Made by a program: the position numbers and the translations under genes. From Cyanobium sp. CACIAM 14 (GTDB lineage Bacteria > Cyanobacteriota > Cyanobacteriia > PCC-6307 > Cyanobiaceae), in contig JMRP01000023.1 in NCBI GenBank assembly GCA_000708525.1, forward strand, positions 1-44,587: DNA of 44,587 nucleotides, read 5' to 3'. Positions 1 through 9,030 of the stretch are shown here, in pieces. The notes beneath the pieces were generated by a model. The model had not been told where the DNA came from. It saw nothing but the letters and a program-made list of their open reading frames with translations, and ran no database searches. Every line of letters begins with the position of its first letter. Position 1 is the first letter of the stretch.

Positions 1-1244
1 GCGACACCGCCCTGGCCCGTGCGGTGGCCGACGACGCGCGGCTGGCCGACTGGGCGACCCGCGGCGTGGCCACCCCCGACCATGTGATCCGCACCAAGGC
101 GCGGCCGCTGGTGCTGCCGCCCCCGCCGCCCGCGGGCGACGGTCCGGCGCTGGCCGCCTGGAGCCGCTCGCTGGAGCAGGCCATGGAGGCCTACGTGGCC
201 GAGTACCGCGCCTACTTCCAGCGTCAGAACGCCGCCGCCGGCGGTGGCCGCAAGCCCCTCGATCCCCTGCCGCGGGTGGTGGCGATCCCCGGTCTGGGCC
301 TGACCGGCGTTGGCAGGTCGGCCGCCGAGGCCGCCACCGTGGCCGACATCGCCGAGGCCTGGGCCCAGACGCTCCTGGCCGCCGAGTCCATCGGCCGCTT
401 CGCGCCGGTGAACGAGGCCGACACCTTCGCCATGGAGTACTGGAGCCTGGAGCAGGCCAAGCTCGGCAAGGGGGTGGAGAAGCCCCTGGCGCGCCGGGTG
501 GTGCTGGTCACCGGCGGGGCCGGGGCCATCGGCGCCGCCACGGCCCGGGCCTTCGCCGCCGCCGGAGCGGAAGTGGCGGTGCTGGATCTGGAGCGGCAGG
601 CCGCCGAGGGCGTGGCCGCCTCCTGCGGCCGGCAGGCCCTGGGCCTCGCCTGCGACGTGACCGACACGCCGGCCGTTCAGGCGGCCATGGCGGCGGTGGC
701 GGCCCACTTCGGTGGCCTCGACATCGTGGTGAGCAATGCCGGTGCCGCCTGGACCGGGCGGATGGCCACCCTCGCCGACGCCGACCTGCGAGCCAGCTTC
801 GAGCTCAACTTCTTCGCCCACCAGAGCGTGGCCCAGGCCGCGCTGGCCGTGTTCCGCGCCCAGGGGCTCGGCGGCCAGCTGCTGTTCAACGTCAGCAAGC
901 AGGCCCTGAACCCGGGCCCCAACTTCGGCGCCTACGGCATCAGCAAGGCCGCCCTGCTGGCCCTGGTGCGTCAGTACGCCCTGGAGGAGGGGGAAGCCGG
1001 GGTGCGGGTGAACGCGATCAACGCCGATCGCATCCGCTCCGGCCTGCTCGACGACGCCATGATCCGCGAGCGTTCCGTCGCCCGCGGCATCAGCGAGGAG
1101 CTCTACATGGCCGGCAACCTGCTGGGCGCCGAGGTGCGCGCCTCCGACGTGGCGGACGCCTTCGTGGCCCTGGCCCTCCTCGAGCGCACCACCGGCGCCG
1201 TGCTCACCGTGGATGGCGGCAACGTGGCGGCGATGGTGCGCTGA
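1..1244 (+). CDS. Bifunctional aldolase/short-chain dehydrogenase, 3' part
   Basis: The frame is open from the window edge (first full codon at base 3), so the true start lies upstream and only about 413 C-terminal codons are present. The first ~150 residues resemble the C-terminal part of a class II aldolase/adducin domain. From about 490 onwards there is an SDR Rossmann fold: the glycine motif TGGAGAIG, acidic residue in VLDLE, NAG in VVSNAG, and the catalytic set NVS, YGISK. It ends with the usual VDGG segment. The RhaD/RhaE-type fusion of sugar-phosphate aldolase with dehydrogenase (about 690 residues in the family) is the best match; the sugar substrate cannot be told. An internal GTG at 24 is not a convincing start. 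The next gene is on the other strand and ends 39 bases away. Confidence 0.85.
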   Translation, partial: DTALARAVADDARLADWATRGVATPDHVIRTKARPLVLPPPPPAGDGPALAAWSRSLEQAMEAYVAEYRAYFQRQNAAAGGGRKPLDPLPRVVAIPGLGLTGVGRSAAEAATVADIAEAWAQTLLAAESIGRFAPVNEADTFAMEYWSLEQAKLGKGVEKPLARRVVLVTGGAGAIGAATARAFAAAGAEVAVLDLERQAAEGVAASCGRQALGLACDVTDTPAVQAAMAAVAAHFGGLDIVVSNAGAAWTGRMATLADADLRASFELNFFAHQSVAQAALAVFRAQGLGGQLLFNVSKQALNPGPNFGAYGISKAALLALVRQYALEEGEAGVRVNAINADRIRSGLLDDAMIRERSVARGISEELYMAGNLLGAEVRASDVADAFVALALLERTTGAVLTVDGGNVAAMVR

Positions 1245-1283
1245 GCGCGCCTCCCGGCCAGGCGGTGCGGCGAGCCCGGCTGT

Positions 1284-2708
1284 TCAGCCGGCCGCCTTCG
1301 CCCGCATCGCCAGCCACAGGCCGAGGCCGCTCCAGAGCAGCACCAGCGCCAGGCAGAGGCCCGTCCAGGCCGGCAGCCCCCAGCCGCTCACCACCAGCGG
1401 AGCCGCCACTGTGATCACGCCTCCCGCCAGCAGGGGCTGGAGCAGCAGCTGCTTGATCGAGAAGGCCGTCACCGCCTGGCTGCGGTCGCCCGGGTCGGCC
1501 ATCCGCAGCAGCAGCAGGCCGCTGGCGGCCACCCCGGTGGCCTGGCCGAATTCGATGATCGCCCGCTCGAACCAGTCGGGGGGAAGGATCCGCGGGGCCA
1601 GCAGCAGGATCACCGCCAGGTTCCACAGCAGACCGGCCACCGCCAGCACCGTCAGCGGCAGCCAGTCGTGGGCCAGCAGCCGCAGATCCAGGCAGGCGGT
1701 GGCGGCGGTGATCAGCAGATCCGCCGAGAGGGTGCCGGTCTGGCCCTGGATGGAGGCCGAGACCCAGTGGGTCTGGCCGCTCCGCTCCAGGATCAGGCGC
1801 ACCAGCAGGGAGCCCACCAGCGCCAGGGGGAAGACGGGCAGGGCGTCGATCACCATGGCGAAGATCCCGCCGCTGCCGTCGGCGGCCCAGCGCAACACCG
1901 CCAGAGCGCCGCAGCCGATCAGCACCGCCACCCCCGCCAGGGCCAGGTTCACGGCCCAGTCGGCCAGTCGGCGCCACAGCGCCGGCACCTCCACCGTGGG
2001 GGCCTCCAGGGGCAGGTCCATCGGCACCGCCTGCAGCGGCGGGGTCTCCTCCTCCACGATCGCCAGCGCCTCCTCGATCGGCAGCGCCTCGGCGAACTTC
2101 AGCCAGCCCCTGGCCCGACCGAGCACCACCACCAGTCCCCCCACCACGGTGGAGGCCAGCAGGCCCACGGTGGCCATGGCCAGGCCCAGGGCCTGCGCCC
2201 CCTCCAGCCCCAGCCGTTCGTAGGTGGGACCCATGGCGGCGGCCGAGCCGTGGCCCCCTTCGTAGGCCACCTCGATCAGACAGGCCATCACCGGACTCAC
2301 CCCCAGCCAGGGCTGGAGCAGCAGCAGCACCACCAGGCCCCCCACCAGGAACTGGCCGAAGGCCAGGTTGAGGGCCAGCAGCACCTGGGCCGAGAGGGGG
2401 CGCCAGAGGCCTCCCAGCTTCGGCAGGGGTTTCCCCAGCAGCAGGGAGGCGAACACCAGGGTGAGCAGGGGCAGGGGGAGCTGGTCCCAGAGGTGGATCA
2501 CCTGCGGCGGCAGCAGGGGCAGCAGCCCCGCCGGCGCGATCAGCAGCCCCAGCGCGCCGGCCAGCAGGGCCTCCGGCAGTCCCCAGCGCTTCATGCCCAG
2601 CCTTGTGCCGATGCCGACTCCCACTGCCAGCAGCACCGTCAGATCGGCCAGGGCCAGGGCCTGCCACCCCAACCCCGCCAGCGTCTCCGGTGCCAGCGTT
2701 GGGATCAC
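1284..2708 (-). CDS. gltS: Sodium/glutamate symporter (GltS/ESS family)
   Basis: 474 residues, strongly hydrophobic with about ten or more membrane spans, interrupted near the middle by a charged cytoplasmic loop (EEALAIVEEETPP). The motif YEGGHGSAAAMG is characteristic of the GltS/ESS family of Na+-dependent glutamate carriers, and a reentrant-loop-like repeat is expected in the second half. The start is GTG at 2708, which overlaps the stop of the upstream S9 peptidase in a GTGA, so the two are almost certainly co-transcribed and translationally coupled. A peptidase followed by an amino-acid importer is a sensible peptide/amino-acid scavenging pair, though this functional link is inference. 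Substrate could differ from glutamate. Confidence 0.85.
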   Translation of the reverse strand: MIPTLAPETLAGLGWQALALADLTVLLAVGVGIGTRLGMKRWGLPEALLAGALGLLIAPAGLLPLLPPQVIHLWDQLPLPLLTLVFASLLLGKPLPKLGGLWRPLSAQVLLALNLAFGQFLVGGLVVLLLLQPWLGVSPVMACLIEVAYEGGHGSAAAMGPTYERLGLEGAQALGLAMATVGLLASTVVGGLVVVLGRARGWLKFAEALPIEEALAIVEEETPPLQAVPMDLPLEAPTVEVPALWRRLADWAVNLALAGVAVLIGCGALAVLRWAADGSGGIFAMVIDALPVFPLALVGSLLVRLILERSGQTHWVSASIQGQTGTLSADLLITAATACLDLRLLAHDWLPLTVLAVAGLLWNLAVILLLAPRILPPDWFERAIIEFGQATGVAASGLLLLRMADPGDRSQAVTAFSIKQLLLQPLLAGGVITVAAPLVVSGWGLPAWTGLCLALVLLWSGLGLWLAMRAKAAG

Positions 2709-4647
2709 AGCCCGAAGTGGCGGCGGAAGAAGGCTTCGGTGGCTTCGAGCACCATGGTGCGTACGGCGCTGTCGCGGAATCCATGGCCCTCGCCGGGAAA
2801 CAGATGCAGTTCCGTTTCCACGCCGCGCCTGCTGAGGGCTTCCACCATTCGCTCACTCTGACTGGCCGGCACCACCCTGTCCTCCAGACCGTGAAAGAAG
2901 ATCACCGGGGCCTTGATGCAGTCCGCTTGGCGCAGCGGTGACCGCTCCTCGTAGAGCGCGCGGGCCTGGGGCCAGGGGCCGATCAGGCTCTCGGTGTAGC
3001 GGGCCTCGAAGCGGTGATCCACCGCCAGCAGCACCTGGGGGTCCGCCACGGGATAGCGGCAGGCGCCGGCTGTGAAGACATCGGTGAAGCACAGCGCCGC
3101 CAGCACGGTGAAGCCGCCGGCGCTGCCGCCCTCGAAGGCCACCCTGGCCGGGTCGGCCCGGCCCGCCGACACCAGCGCCCGGGCGGCGGCGGCGCAGTCG
3201 GCCACGTCCACGACGCCCCAGAGGCCGTCGAGCCGCTCCCGGTAGGCCCGTCCGAAGCCCGTGGAGCCTCCGTAGTTCACATCGACCACGCCCCAGCCGC
3301 GGCTGGTCCAGAACTGGATGGCGAGATTGAGGCCCGTGGAGGCCATCGCGGTGGGGCCGCCGTGGCCCTTCACCAGCAACGGCGCATCGGAGTGGGAACC
3401 GCCCCGCGGCGGGTAGTACCAGGCGTGGGTGGGCCGTCCCCCGTGGCCGGCGAACCAGAGGGGCTCGGGATGGCTGATCGCCTCGGCTGCCAGCGGGGCC
3501 GGTGAGGCCGGGGAGTGCCGCCAGCGGCCGCTGGCGGTCTCCAGCTCCAGCAGGCCCGGTCCGACCCCGGGGCGGCAGCCACCGCCACCAGCCGCCCAGC
3601 TTCGGCACTGAGGGCGGCCAGGTCGTCGAAGGGCAGCGGGATCGGCTCCCAGGACCCGCCCGCCGGGCTCAGCCGGCCCAGCTCCCAGCGGCCCTCGCGG
3701 CAGACCGCCGCCAGCAGCCGCTCGCCGTCGCAGGCAACGGTGCGCTGGCCGTAGATCCACTGGGGGGCGCCGAAGTCCGCCTCCATCGGCAGCAGCGGCT
3801 GCCACTCCGGCGCGTCGCCCGGCCGCAGCGATCCGGCGTCCGCCAGCCGTTCCAGGTTCCACCAGCCGCTGCGGTCATTGGCCACCACCAGCGAGCCGTC
3901 GTCGAGCCACAGGGGCTGGAACACGGAGATCCCCCTGGCATCGGTGGCCCCCGAGCCGGCGATGGCACGGGGCTGGAGCAGCCGGCCGTCGCCGTCGATG
4001 GCAGCGAGCCACAGCTGGCTGCGCTCCCAGGGCATGAAGGGCTGCTGCCACTCCACCCAGGCCAGGTGACCGCCGCCGGGTGCCAGCACCGCATAGCCGC
4101 AGAAGTCGGCGGGCTGGTGCAGCAGCTCAGGCTCTCCGCCGGCCAGGGGCACCGCCACCAGCCGGTCGACGCCGTCCTGCTCCATCACGCCGATCCAGCG
4201 CTGGCGCGGCCGGTCGATCAGCCCATCGGCGAAGGCCCGTGGCCGGGCCGGATCGGGGGGAGCGAGCAGCCGGCGGGGGGGTGTTGCCGCCGGATCGGGG
4301 CCGCCGGACAGGGTCAGCTGCCAAAGGCAGCGGTCGCCGTCATCGACGAACACCAGCTGATCGCCCGCCACCGCGTAGGCCCCGCCGCCGTAGTCGTGCA
4401 CCCGGGTGCGCAGGTTCCAGGGACCGGGGGTGAGCTCCACGGCCACCTCGCCGGGGTGCCGGCGCAGCATCAGGGTGGATCGTCCCCGTTCCTGGGGCCG
4501 CTGCTCCAGCCAGAACAGGCGCCCTTCGCTCAGCACGGGTTCGGCGACGGCGGCGGAGCGGCCGACCGCCACCTCGGCCGGCAGGGCCCCCGGCCAGGGC
4601 TCCGGCCCTGCTTCCGTTGCCCCCTCAAGTGCCATCTCCTTGCTCAC
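2705..4647 (-). pseudogene. S9 prolyl oligopeptidase family peptidase, one-base frameshift
   Basis: Two adjacent frames together make one S9C-like acylaminoacyl peptidase of about 647 residues. The 5' frame (4647 down to about 3570) carries the N-terminal beta-propeller; the 3' frame (about 3570 down to 2705) carries the alpha/beta hydrolase with the nucleophile motif GGSAGGF, the acid in GLEDRVVP and the histidine in GEGHGF. The whole span is 1943 bases, one short of a multiple of three, and the break falls in or next to a CCCCGGGG run around 3562-3580. Everything else is intact, so this is either a fresh pseudogene or a sequence error. The start MSKEMALEG is 55 bases from def, which is divergent. 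The stop overlaps the gltS start. Confidence 0.8.
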
Positions 4648-4670
4648 CCGGGTGCTCCGCCCCCAGCTTC

Positions 4671-4676
4671 TAGAAT
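4671..4676 (+). promoter_or_regulatory. Candidate -10 element of def
   Basis: TAGAAT, about 25 bases upstream of the TTG start of def. It fits the TAnnnT -10 box seen before several genes in this window. No clear -35 is visible. Confidence 0.4.
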
Positions 4677-4701
4677 CGATCCCATCGTTTCAGGTGACCT
4701 C

Positions 4702-5307
4702 TTGGCACGCAGCTTCGCCCAGATGGCACGATCGGCCGAACAGGGCGGCAACTCCATGCTGGTGCCCAAGGTCCCCGTCGACCAGCCGCCGCTCGCGATC
4801 CACAAGCTGGGCTCGAGGGAGCTGCGCACCCCCGCCCGACGCATCAGCAAGGTGGATGCCTCCGTCCGGGATCTGGCCAGGGACATGCTGCGCAGCATGT
4901 ACACCGCCAAGGGCATCGGTCTGGCGGCACCCCAGGTGGGTGTGCACCGGCAACTGCTGGTGATCGACCTCGACCTCGAGGAGGCGGCGACGCCTCCCAT
5001 GGTGCTGATCAACCCCGAGATCACAGCCACGGGAGCCTCCTTCAACACCTACGAGGAAGGCTGCCTCAGCATCCCGGGCGTCTATCTCGACGTGGTCCGG
5101 CCCTCGGTGGTGGAGGTGTCCTATCGCGACGAAGCGGGACGTCCCCGCCGGATCAAGGCCGACGGCCTGCTGGCCCGCTGCATCCAGCACGAGATGGACC
5201 ATCTCAACGGTGTGCTCTTCGTCGACCGGGTGACCGACGAGCTCAGCCTCAACGAGGGACTGAAGCAGCAGGGCTTCCGCCGCTCCGACGTCCAGTCGAT
5301 CCGCTGA
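4702..5307 (+). CDS. def: Peptide deformylase
   Basis: Removes the N-formyl group from nascent proteins; metal-dependent. All three deformylase motifs are present: GIGLAAPQVG, EEGCLSIPG and the metal-binding QHEMDHLNG. I place the start at TTG 4702, giving 201 residues beginning (M)ARSFAQMARSAEQ, because the picocyanobacterial enzymes as I recall them begin MARSFAQ and because an AGGTGA ribosome-binding site lies 4 bases upstream; an ATG at 4723 would drop seven conserved residues. The reading frame is open far upstream but that is antisense to the S9 peptidase. A small membrane-protein gene follows after 5 bases, probably in the same transcript. Confidence 0.95.
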   Translation: MARSFAQMARSAEQGGNSMLVPKVPVDQPPLAIHKLGSRELRTPARRISKVDASVRDLARDMLRSMYTAKGIGLAAPQVGVHRQLLVIDLDLEEAATPPMVLINPEITATGASFNTYEEGCLSIPGVYLDVVRPSVVEVSYRDEAGRPRRIKADGLLARCIQHEMDHLNGVLFVDRVTDELSLNEGLKQQGFRRSDVQSIR

Positions 5308-5312
5308 ACGCC

Positions 5313-5510
5313 ATGCCGATGAAACCCCTGGCCGGGCTGTTCCTGGCCCTGGCCTGCCTGCTCGGCATCGCGGCCACCGGTTCGATCTTCGAGCTGGCCT
5401 ACGGCGATCCCGACCTCGGACTCCAGACCACCCGCTGGATCCTGGCCGGCAGCCTCCCCGGCACGGTGCTGGCTCTTCTGGTGGCGATCCGCATCAACAA
5501 GTCTGCCTGA
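5313..5510 (+). CDS. Small two-span membrane protein
   Basis: 65 residues with two hydrophobic stretches (about residues 5-26 and 42-60) separated by a short loop with ELAYGDPDLG. It begins 5 bases after the def stop and ends in a short basic tail. I recognise it as the kind of small conserved hypothetical that accompanies picocyanobacterial genes, but no function can be given. Spacing suggests co-transcription with def. It was accepted as real because of the tight spacing and the clean hydrophobic pattern. Confidence 0.6.
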   Translation: MPMKPLAGLFLALACLLGIAATGSIFELAYGDPDLGLQTTRWILAGSLPGTVLALLVAIRINKSA

Positions 5511-5614
5511 TCCCCGCCGCCGCGGCCGGCCCGACAACCGGCCGGCGGATTGGGCCACCGGCCTGGTGTCCGTCGGTTGCCGTTCATACGATTCACTCCG
5601 CTTCGAGGAACGCC

Positions 5615-6406
5615 GTGATCCATCCCGTTCTCCCCCGCGGTGGGCTGGCCGCCCTTCTCGGACTGGCGACCGCCTTCTCCCTGCCGATCCCCGCCCGCGC
5701 CCAGGCCCTGTTCGCGGCCGCCGAGGTCGACCAGCAGCGTTTCCTGCTGGTGGCCGCTCCCATCGGCACCAGCGGTGAAAAGGCCCAGCTCAACATCTAC
5801 GAACAGCTCAAGCCCGTCCGGCCCTGCTTCGCGGTGGGGCAGGGCCAGCCGGCCCCGGTGGACCCCCTGCTGGCCACCTTCGATTTCACCGGCATCTGCA
5901 ACCGCTACATCGACGCCAACGGCTACTCCGTGCGGGTGGGCGGCCAGGACCTGGCCACCACCTACCGCCTGATGGTGACCCGCAATGGCGGCGACATGCT
6001 GCTGCTGGCCTTCCCCACCAGGGCCAAAGCCGGTCCGGAGATGGTCGTGGCCCGTACCCGGGGCATCGCCCCCGGCTTCCTGAAGCTGGAGCTGGAACCA
6101 GGCTGGCGCCTGATGCGACGCCAGTTCGGTGGCCGCAACCTCGGCCACCTGTACGTCTACACCGAGAGCTGGCCGGGGACGGCGGCGACTGCCGCCCGCT
6201 CCGGCCCGGACCTTCCGGTCACCCCGGTCACTCCGGTCCAGCCCGCCGCTTCCACCCCTGCCCCTGCCATTCCGATGAAGGGCGGCCCCTCCTCCTCCTC
6301 CTCTTCGGTCTCCCCGCCCCCCATCCGACAGGAGGCCGGCAAGGGCGCCTCGAGCGCGGCCCAGCGGCCCCTCCCGCCCCCGGTGCTGCCGGCCACGAAG
6401 CTCTGA
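5615..6406 (+). CDS. Secreted DUF3747-type protein
   Basis: 263 residues. The N-terminus is a Sec signal peptide with a hydrophobic core and an ARA-QA cleavage site near residue 30. The mature part begins with the FAAAEVDQQRFLLVAAPIG segment typical of cyanobacterial DUF3747 proteins, with two cysteines (CFAVG, ICNRY) that could form a disulfide. From about residue 190 the protein turns into a Pro/Ser/Thr-rich low-complexity tail, probably a linker or cell-wall contact. Function is unknown; an extracytoplasmic role follows from the signal peptide. ATG at 5615 is the start just before the signal peptide. Confidence 0.75.
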   Translation: MIHPVLPRGGLAALLGLATAFSLPIPARAQALFAAAEVDQQRFLLVAAPIGTSGEKAQLNIYEQLKPVRPCFAVGQGQPAPVDPLLATFDFTGICNRYIDANGYSVRVGGQDLATTYRLMVTRNGGDMLLLAFPTRAKAGPEMVVARTRGIAPGFLKLELEPGWRLMRRQFGGRNLGHLYVYTESWPGTAATAARSGPDLPVTPVTPVQPAASTPAPAIPMKGGPSSSSSSVSPPPIRQEAGKGASSAAQRPLPPPVLPATKL

Positions 6407-6431
6407 ATCGGGAGGACGGAAGCCCCCTTGC

Positions 6432-6437
6432 TAGGGT
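6432..6437 (+). promoter_or_regulatory. Candidate -10 element of rpsU
   Basis: TAGGGT within TTGCTAGGGTGAG, 30 bases upstream of the rpsU ATG; same TAnnnT style as other start regions here. Confidence 0.35.
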
Positions 6438-6467
6438 GAGAGGCTGCGATCGTCACTGCAGCACTTC

Positions 6468-6638
6468 ATGACCCAGGTCACCGTCGGCGAAAATGAAGGC
6501 ATCGAATCGGCCCTGCGCCGCTTCAAGCGCCAGGTGTCCAAGGCGGGCATCTTCGCCGATCTGAAGCGTCTGCGCCACCACGAGACTCCCACCGAGAAGT
6601 ACAAGCGCAAGGCTCAGCAGCGCCGCCGCCGCCGCTGA
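6468..6638 (+). CDS. rpsU: 30S ribosomal protein S21
   Basis: 56 residues: begins [19 protein letters not shown], continues with the S21 core [21 protein letters not shown] and ends in a run of arginines (RRRRR). Length, N-terminal VxVxENE pattern and basic C-terminus are diagnostic. It binds 16S rRNA on the platform of the small subunit near the anti-Shine-Dalgarno region. It is transcribed after the DUF3747 gene but has its own -10-like TAGGGT. Confidence 0.95.
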   Translation: MTQVTVGENEGIESALRRFKRQVSKAGIFADLKRLRHHETPTEKYKRKAQQRRRRR

Positions 6639-6731
6639 GCCTCCAGGCCCCTCGCGCAGGATGGGGGTTTGTACCTGTTGCGTTCACACCCGTCCCGCCA
6701 GCAGGTTGGGAGGGTCGCTGCACCAGGATCC

Positions 6732-6917
6732 ATGGGCCATCCGGTCGGTTTCACGGCAGGTCATGCAAGGTCCGCCTCGCTCGCCCAGCGTTTTGGCGAG
6801 TGGCTGGCAGAAACCATCAACCACGCCTGGGGCAATCCCGCCGAGGAAGCCCTGCACCGTCCTCCCGCCATCGGGGTGCAGCCCTTCAGCGGTGATACCC
6901 GCCGCCGTCGCCGCTGA
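6732..6917 (+). CDS. Small protein of unknown function with basic C-terminus
   Basis: 61 residues from ATG 6732, which has AGGA five bases upstream. It contains RFGEWLAETINHAWGNPAEE, an amphipathic helix with aromatic residues, then PPAIGVQPF and a terminal RRRRR. The frame is open for another 63 bases upstream, but the SD favours this start. I do not recognise a family. It sits 94 bases after rpsU, on the same strand, and, curiously, ends in the same arginine run. It could be a small RNA-binding or ribosome-associated protein; that is speculation. Confidence 0.5.
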   Translation: MGHPVGFTAGHARSASLAQRFGEWLAETINHAWGNPAEEALHRPPAIGVQPFSGDTRRRRR

Positions 6918-6941
6918 ATCTTTCCTGGCCTGATCCCCACA

Positions 6942-8476
6942 TCAGTCCACCCTGTCGAAGGAGCGGTAACCGAGGGCCTCGGCAATTGCCTTCCTGGTGA
7001 CCCTCGCCTGGTCGGCGAGGTCGGAGATCGTGCGTGCCACCCGCAGCACCCGCTCCGCCCCCCGGGCCGAGAGTCTTCGTTGGCGGAGGGCCCGCTCCCA
7101 GAGGTCGAGGGCGTCCGGTTCGGGGGTCACCACCTCGGCCAGCCCCTGGCCGTCCAGCTGGCCGTTGGGCAGACCGTCAGGATTGCGCTCGACCATGCGT
7201 CGGCGGGCTTGGGCCACCCGCTCGGCCACCGGCGCGCTGCCTTCGCCGCCTGCTGAACGGCCTTCGCGGTAGGCGCCGCCCAGTTCGCTGGCTTCGGCGC
7301 GTCGCATCACCACCTGCAGATCGATCCTGTCCAGCAGCGGTCCGGAGAGGCGCCCCCAGTGGCGCCTCCGCTGGGCCTCGCCGCAGCGGCAGCTCTCTGT
7401 GATGTCGCCGTACCAGCCGCAGGGGCAGGGGTTGGTGGCCGCCACCAGCAGCACCCGACAGGGAAACCGGCAGCGATGCCGGGCGCGGCTGATCCAGAGG
7501 TCCCCCTCCTCGAGGGGCTGGCGCAGCTGATCGAGCACCTCCCGCCGGAACTCGGCGAGCTCATCGAGGAAGAGGACCCCGTGGTGGGCCAGGCTCAGTT
7601 CCCCCGGGCGGGGGATGGCGCCGCCGCCGATCAGGGCGGAGGCGGAGCAGCTGTGATGGGGGCTGCGGAACGGACGCTCGCGCCGGAGGCCGGCCCCCTC
7701 CCCAGCAGGCCGGCCACCGAATGGAGCTGGGTGACTTCGAGGGCCTCCTGGTGCGTCAGGGGCGGCAGAAGCGGCGGCAGCCGGCGGGCCAGCATGGTCT
7801 TGCCGCTGCCGGGGGCTCCCACCAGCAGCAGATGGTGGGAGCCGGCCGCGGCGATCTCCAGGGCCCTCCGGCCGTGGGCCTGGCCCCGTACGTCCACCAG
7901 ATCGGGCGCCGGGGCCGGTTCGGGCGCCAGGCCCGCCGGGGGCGTGGTGGAGCCAGCCCTGTGGGGATCCCGGAGCAGGGCCACCACCTCGCCCAGGCCG
8001 TCCGCCCCCCACACCGGCAGCCCCTCCACCAGGGCCGCCTCGGGGGCGTTGCCTGCCGGCACCACCAGGGCCCTGGCTCCCCGGTCACGGGCCGCCAGGG
8101 CCAGGGCCAGAACCCCCCGGATCGGCCGCAGCCGTCCATCCAGCCCCAGCTCCCCCGCACTCCAGATCCCCCGCACATGCTCCGGCGCCAGCTGCTGGCT
8201 GGCCACCAGCAGGCCCAGGGCGATGGGCAGATCGAAGCCGGGACCCGTCTTGGGGAGATCGGCGGGGGCCAGGTTCACCACCACCCTCGTGAGGGGCACC
8301 CTCAGGCCGGCGTTGCGGAGCGCCGCCCGCACCCGCTCCTTCGACTCCTGCGCGGCTGCATCGGCCAGACCGACCATCTGCAGGCCGGGAAGCCCGGGGG
8401 CGATGTCGACTTCCACCGTCACCGCTTGGGCTCCCAGGCCCCGCAGGGCTCCGCTGCTGCAACGTGCCAACATCAC
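6942..8476 (-). pseudogene. comM: ComM/YifB-family Mg-chelatase-like AAA+ ATPase, one-base frameshift
   Basis: The two parts give one ~511-residue ComM/YifB protein. The 5' frame (8476 down to about 7700) has the N-terminal S5-like ChlI domain and the Walker A GAPGSGKTM; the 3' frame (about 7690 down to 6942) has RERPFRSPHH, Walker B LFLDEL, ATNPCPCG, the arginine finger region GPLLDRIDL and the C-terminal ChlI domain. The full span is 1535 bases, one short of a multiple of three, and the shift occurs in a G-rich run (+ strand CCCCCTCCCC, about 7691-7704). In other bacteria ComM is a helicase that promotes branch migration during natural transformation. All motifs survive on both sides, so a sequence error is as likely as a dead gene. 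It is divergent from the HIT gene. Confidence 0.85.
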
Positions 8477-8590
8477 CGCCGGGGACGCACTGACGGTTCC
8501 GTGCCACCCACCGTCCCGTTCCCTTCCTCCTTCTCCTTTCCTGTCCCCTTCGAGCTCCTGCTCTCCCCGTCCTCAGCTCCCCGGCGCACC

Positions 8591-8935
8591 ATGGCCAGCA
8601 GCGACACCATCTTCGGCCGCATCCTCCGCGGGGAGATTCCCTGCCAGGAGGTGTATGCCGACGACCATTGCCTGGCCTTCCGGGACGTGAACCCCCAGGC
8701 GCCCGTACATGTGCTGGTGATCCCCCGAGAGCCGATCCCCCAGCTGGCGGAGGCCACCTCCGATCACCAGGCCCTGCTCGGCCACCTGCTGCTGGTGGCC
8801 GCCAGGGTGGCCCGCCAGGAGGGGCTCGAGAGCTGGCGCACGGTGATCAACAGCGGCACCGAAGCCGGCCAGACCGTGTTCCATCTGCATCTGCACGTGA
8901 TCGGCGGCCGGCCGATGGCCTGGCCGCCCGGCTGA
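8591..8935 (+). CDS. HIT family (HINT-like) nucleotide hydrolase
   Basis: 114 residues with the complete HIT fold: N-terminal DTIFGRILRGEIPC, central HVLVIPREPI, INSGTEAGQTVFHLHLHVIGGR. The histidine triad HLHLHV supplies the nucleophile. HINT-type members hydrolyse nucleoside phosphoramidates such as adenylyl-lysine. The ATG at 8591 is the usual position for this family. The 114-base divergent gap to comM is pyrimidine-rich. Confidence 0.92.
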   Translation: MASSDTIFGRILRGEIPCQEVYADDHCLAFRDVNPQAPVHVLVIPREPIPQLAEATSDHQALLGHLLLVAARVARQEGLESWRTVINSGTEAGQTVFHLHLHVIGGRPMAWPPG

Positions 8936-9030
8936 ACCGACGCGGCCCTCCCGCCTCACCAGGACCGGCGTCGCCCCATGGCCTCGCCAGGGGCGGCGGG
9001 CGGTGAGAATGGCCCGATCCGCCCGTGCCC

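Noticed and set aside
3502..4701. Upstream extension of the def frame, giving about 600 residues
   Set aside because: The extension is antisense to the S9 peptidase and low-complexity; deformylase is complete from TTG 4702.
8477..8590. Pyrimidine-rich spacer between comM and the HIT gene as a possible small RNA
   Set aside because: No stable hairpin plus U-tract and no promoter-like box; compositional bias alone.
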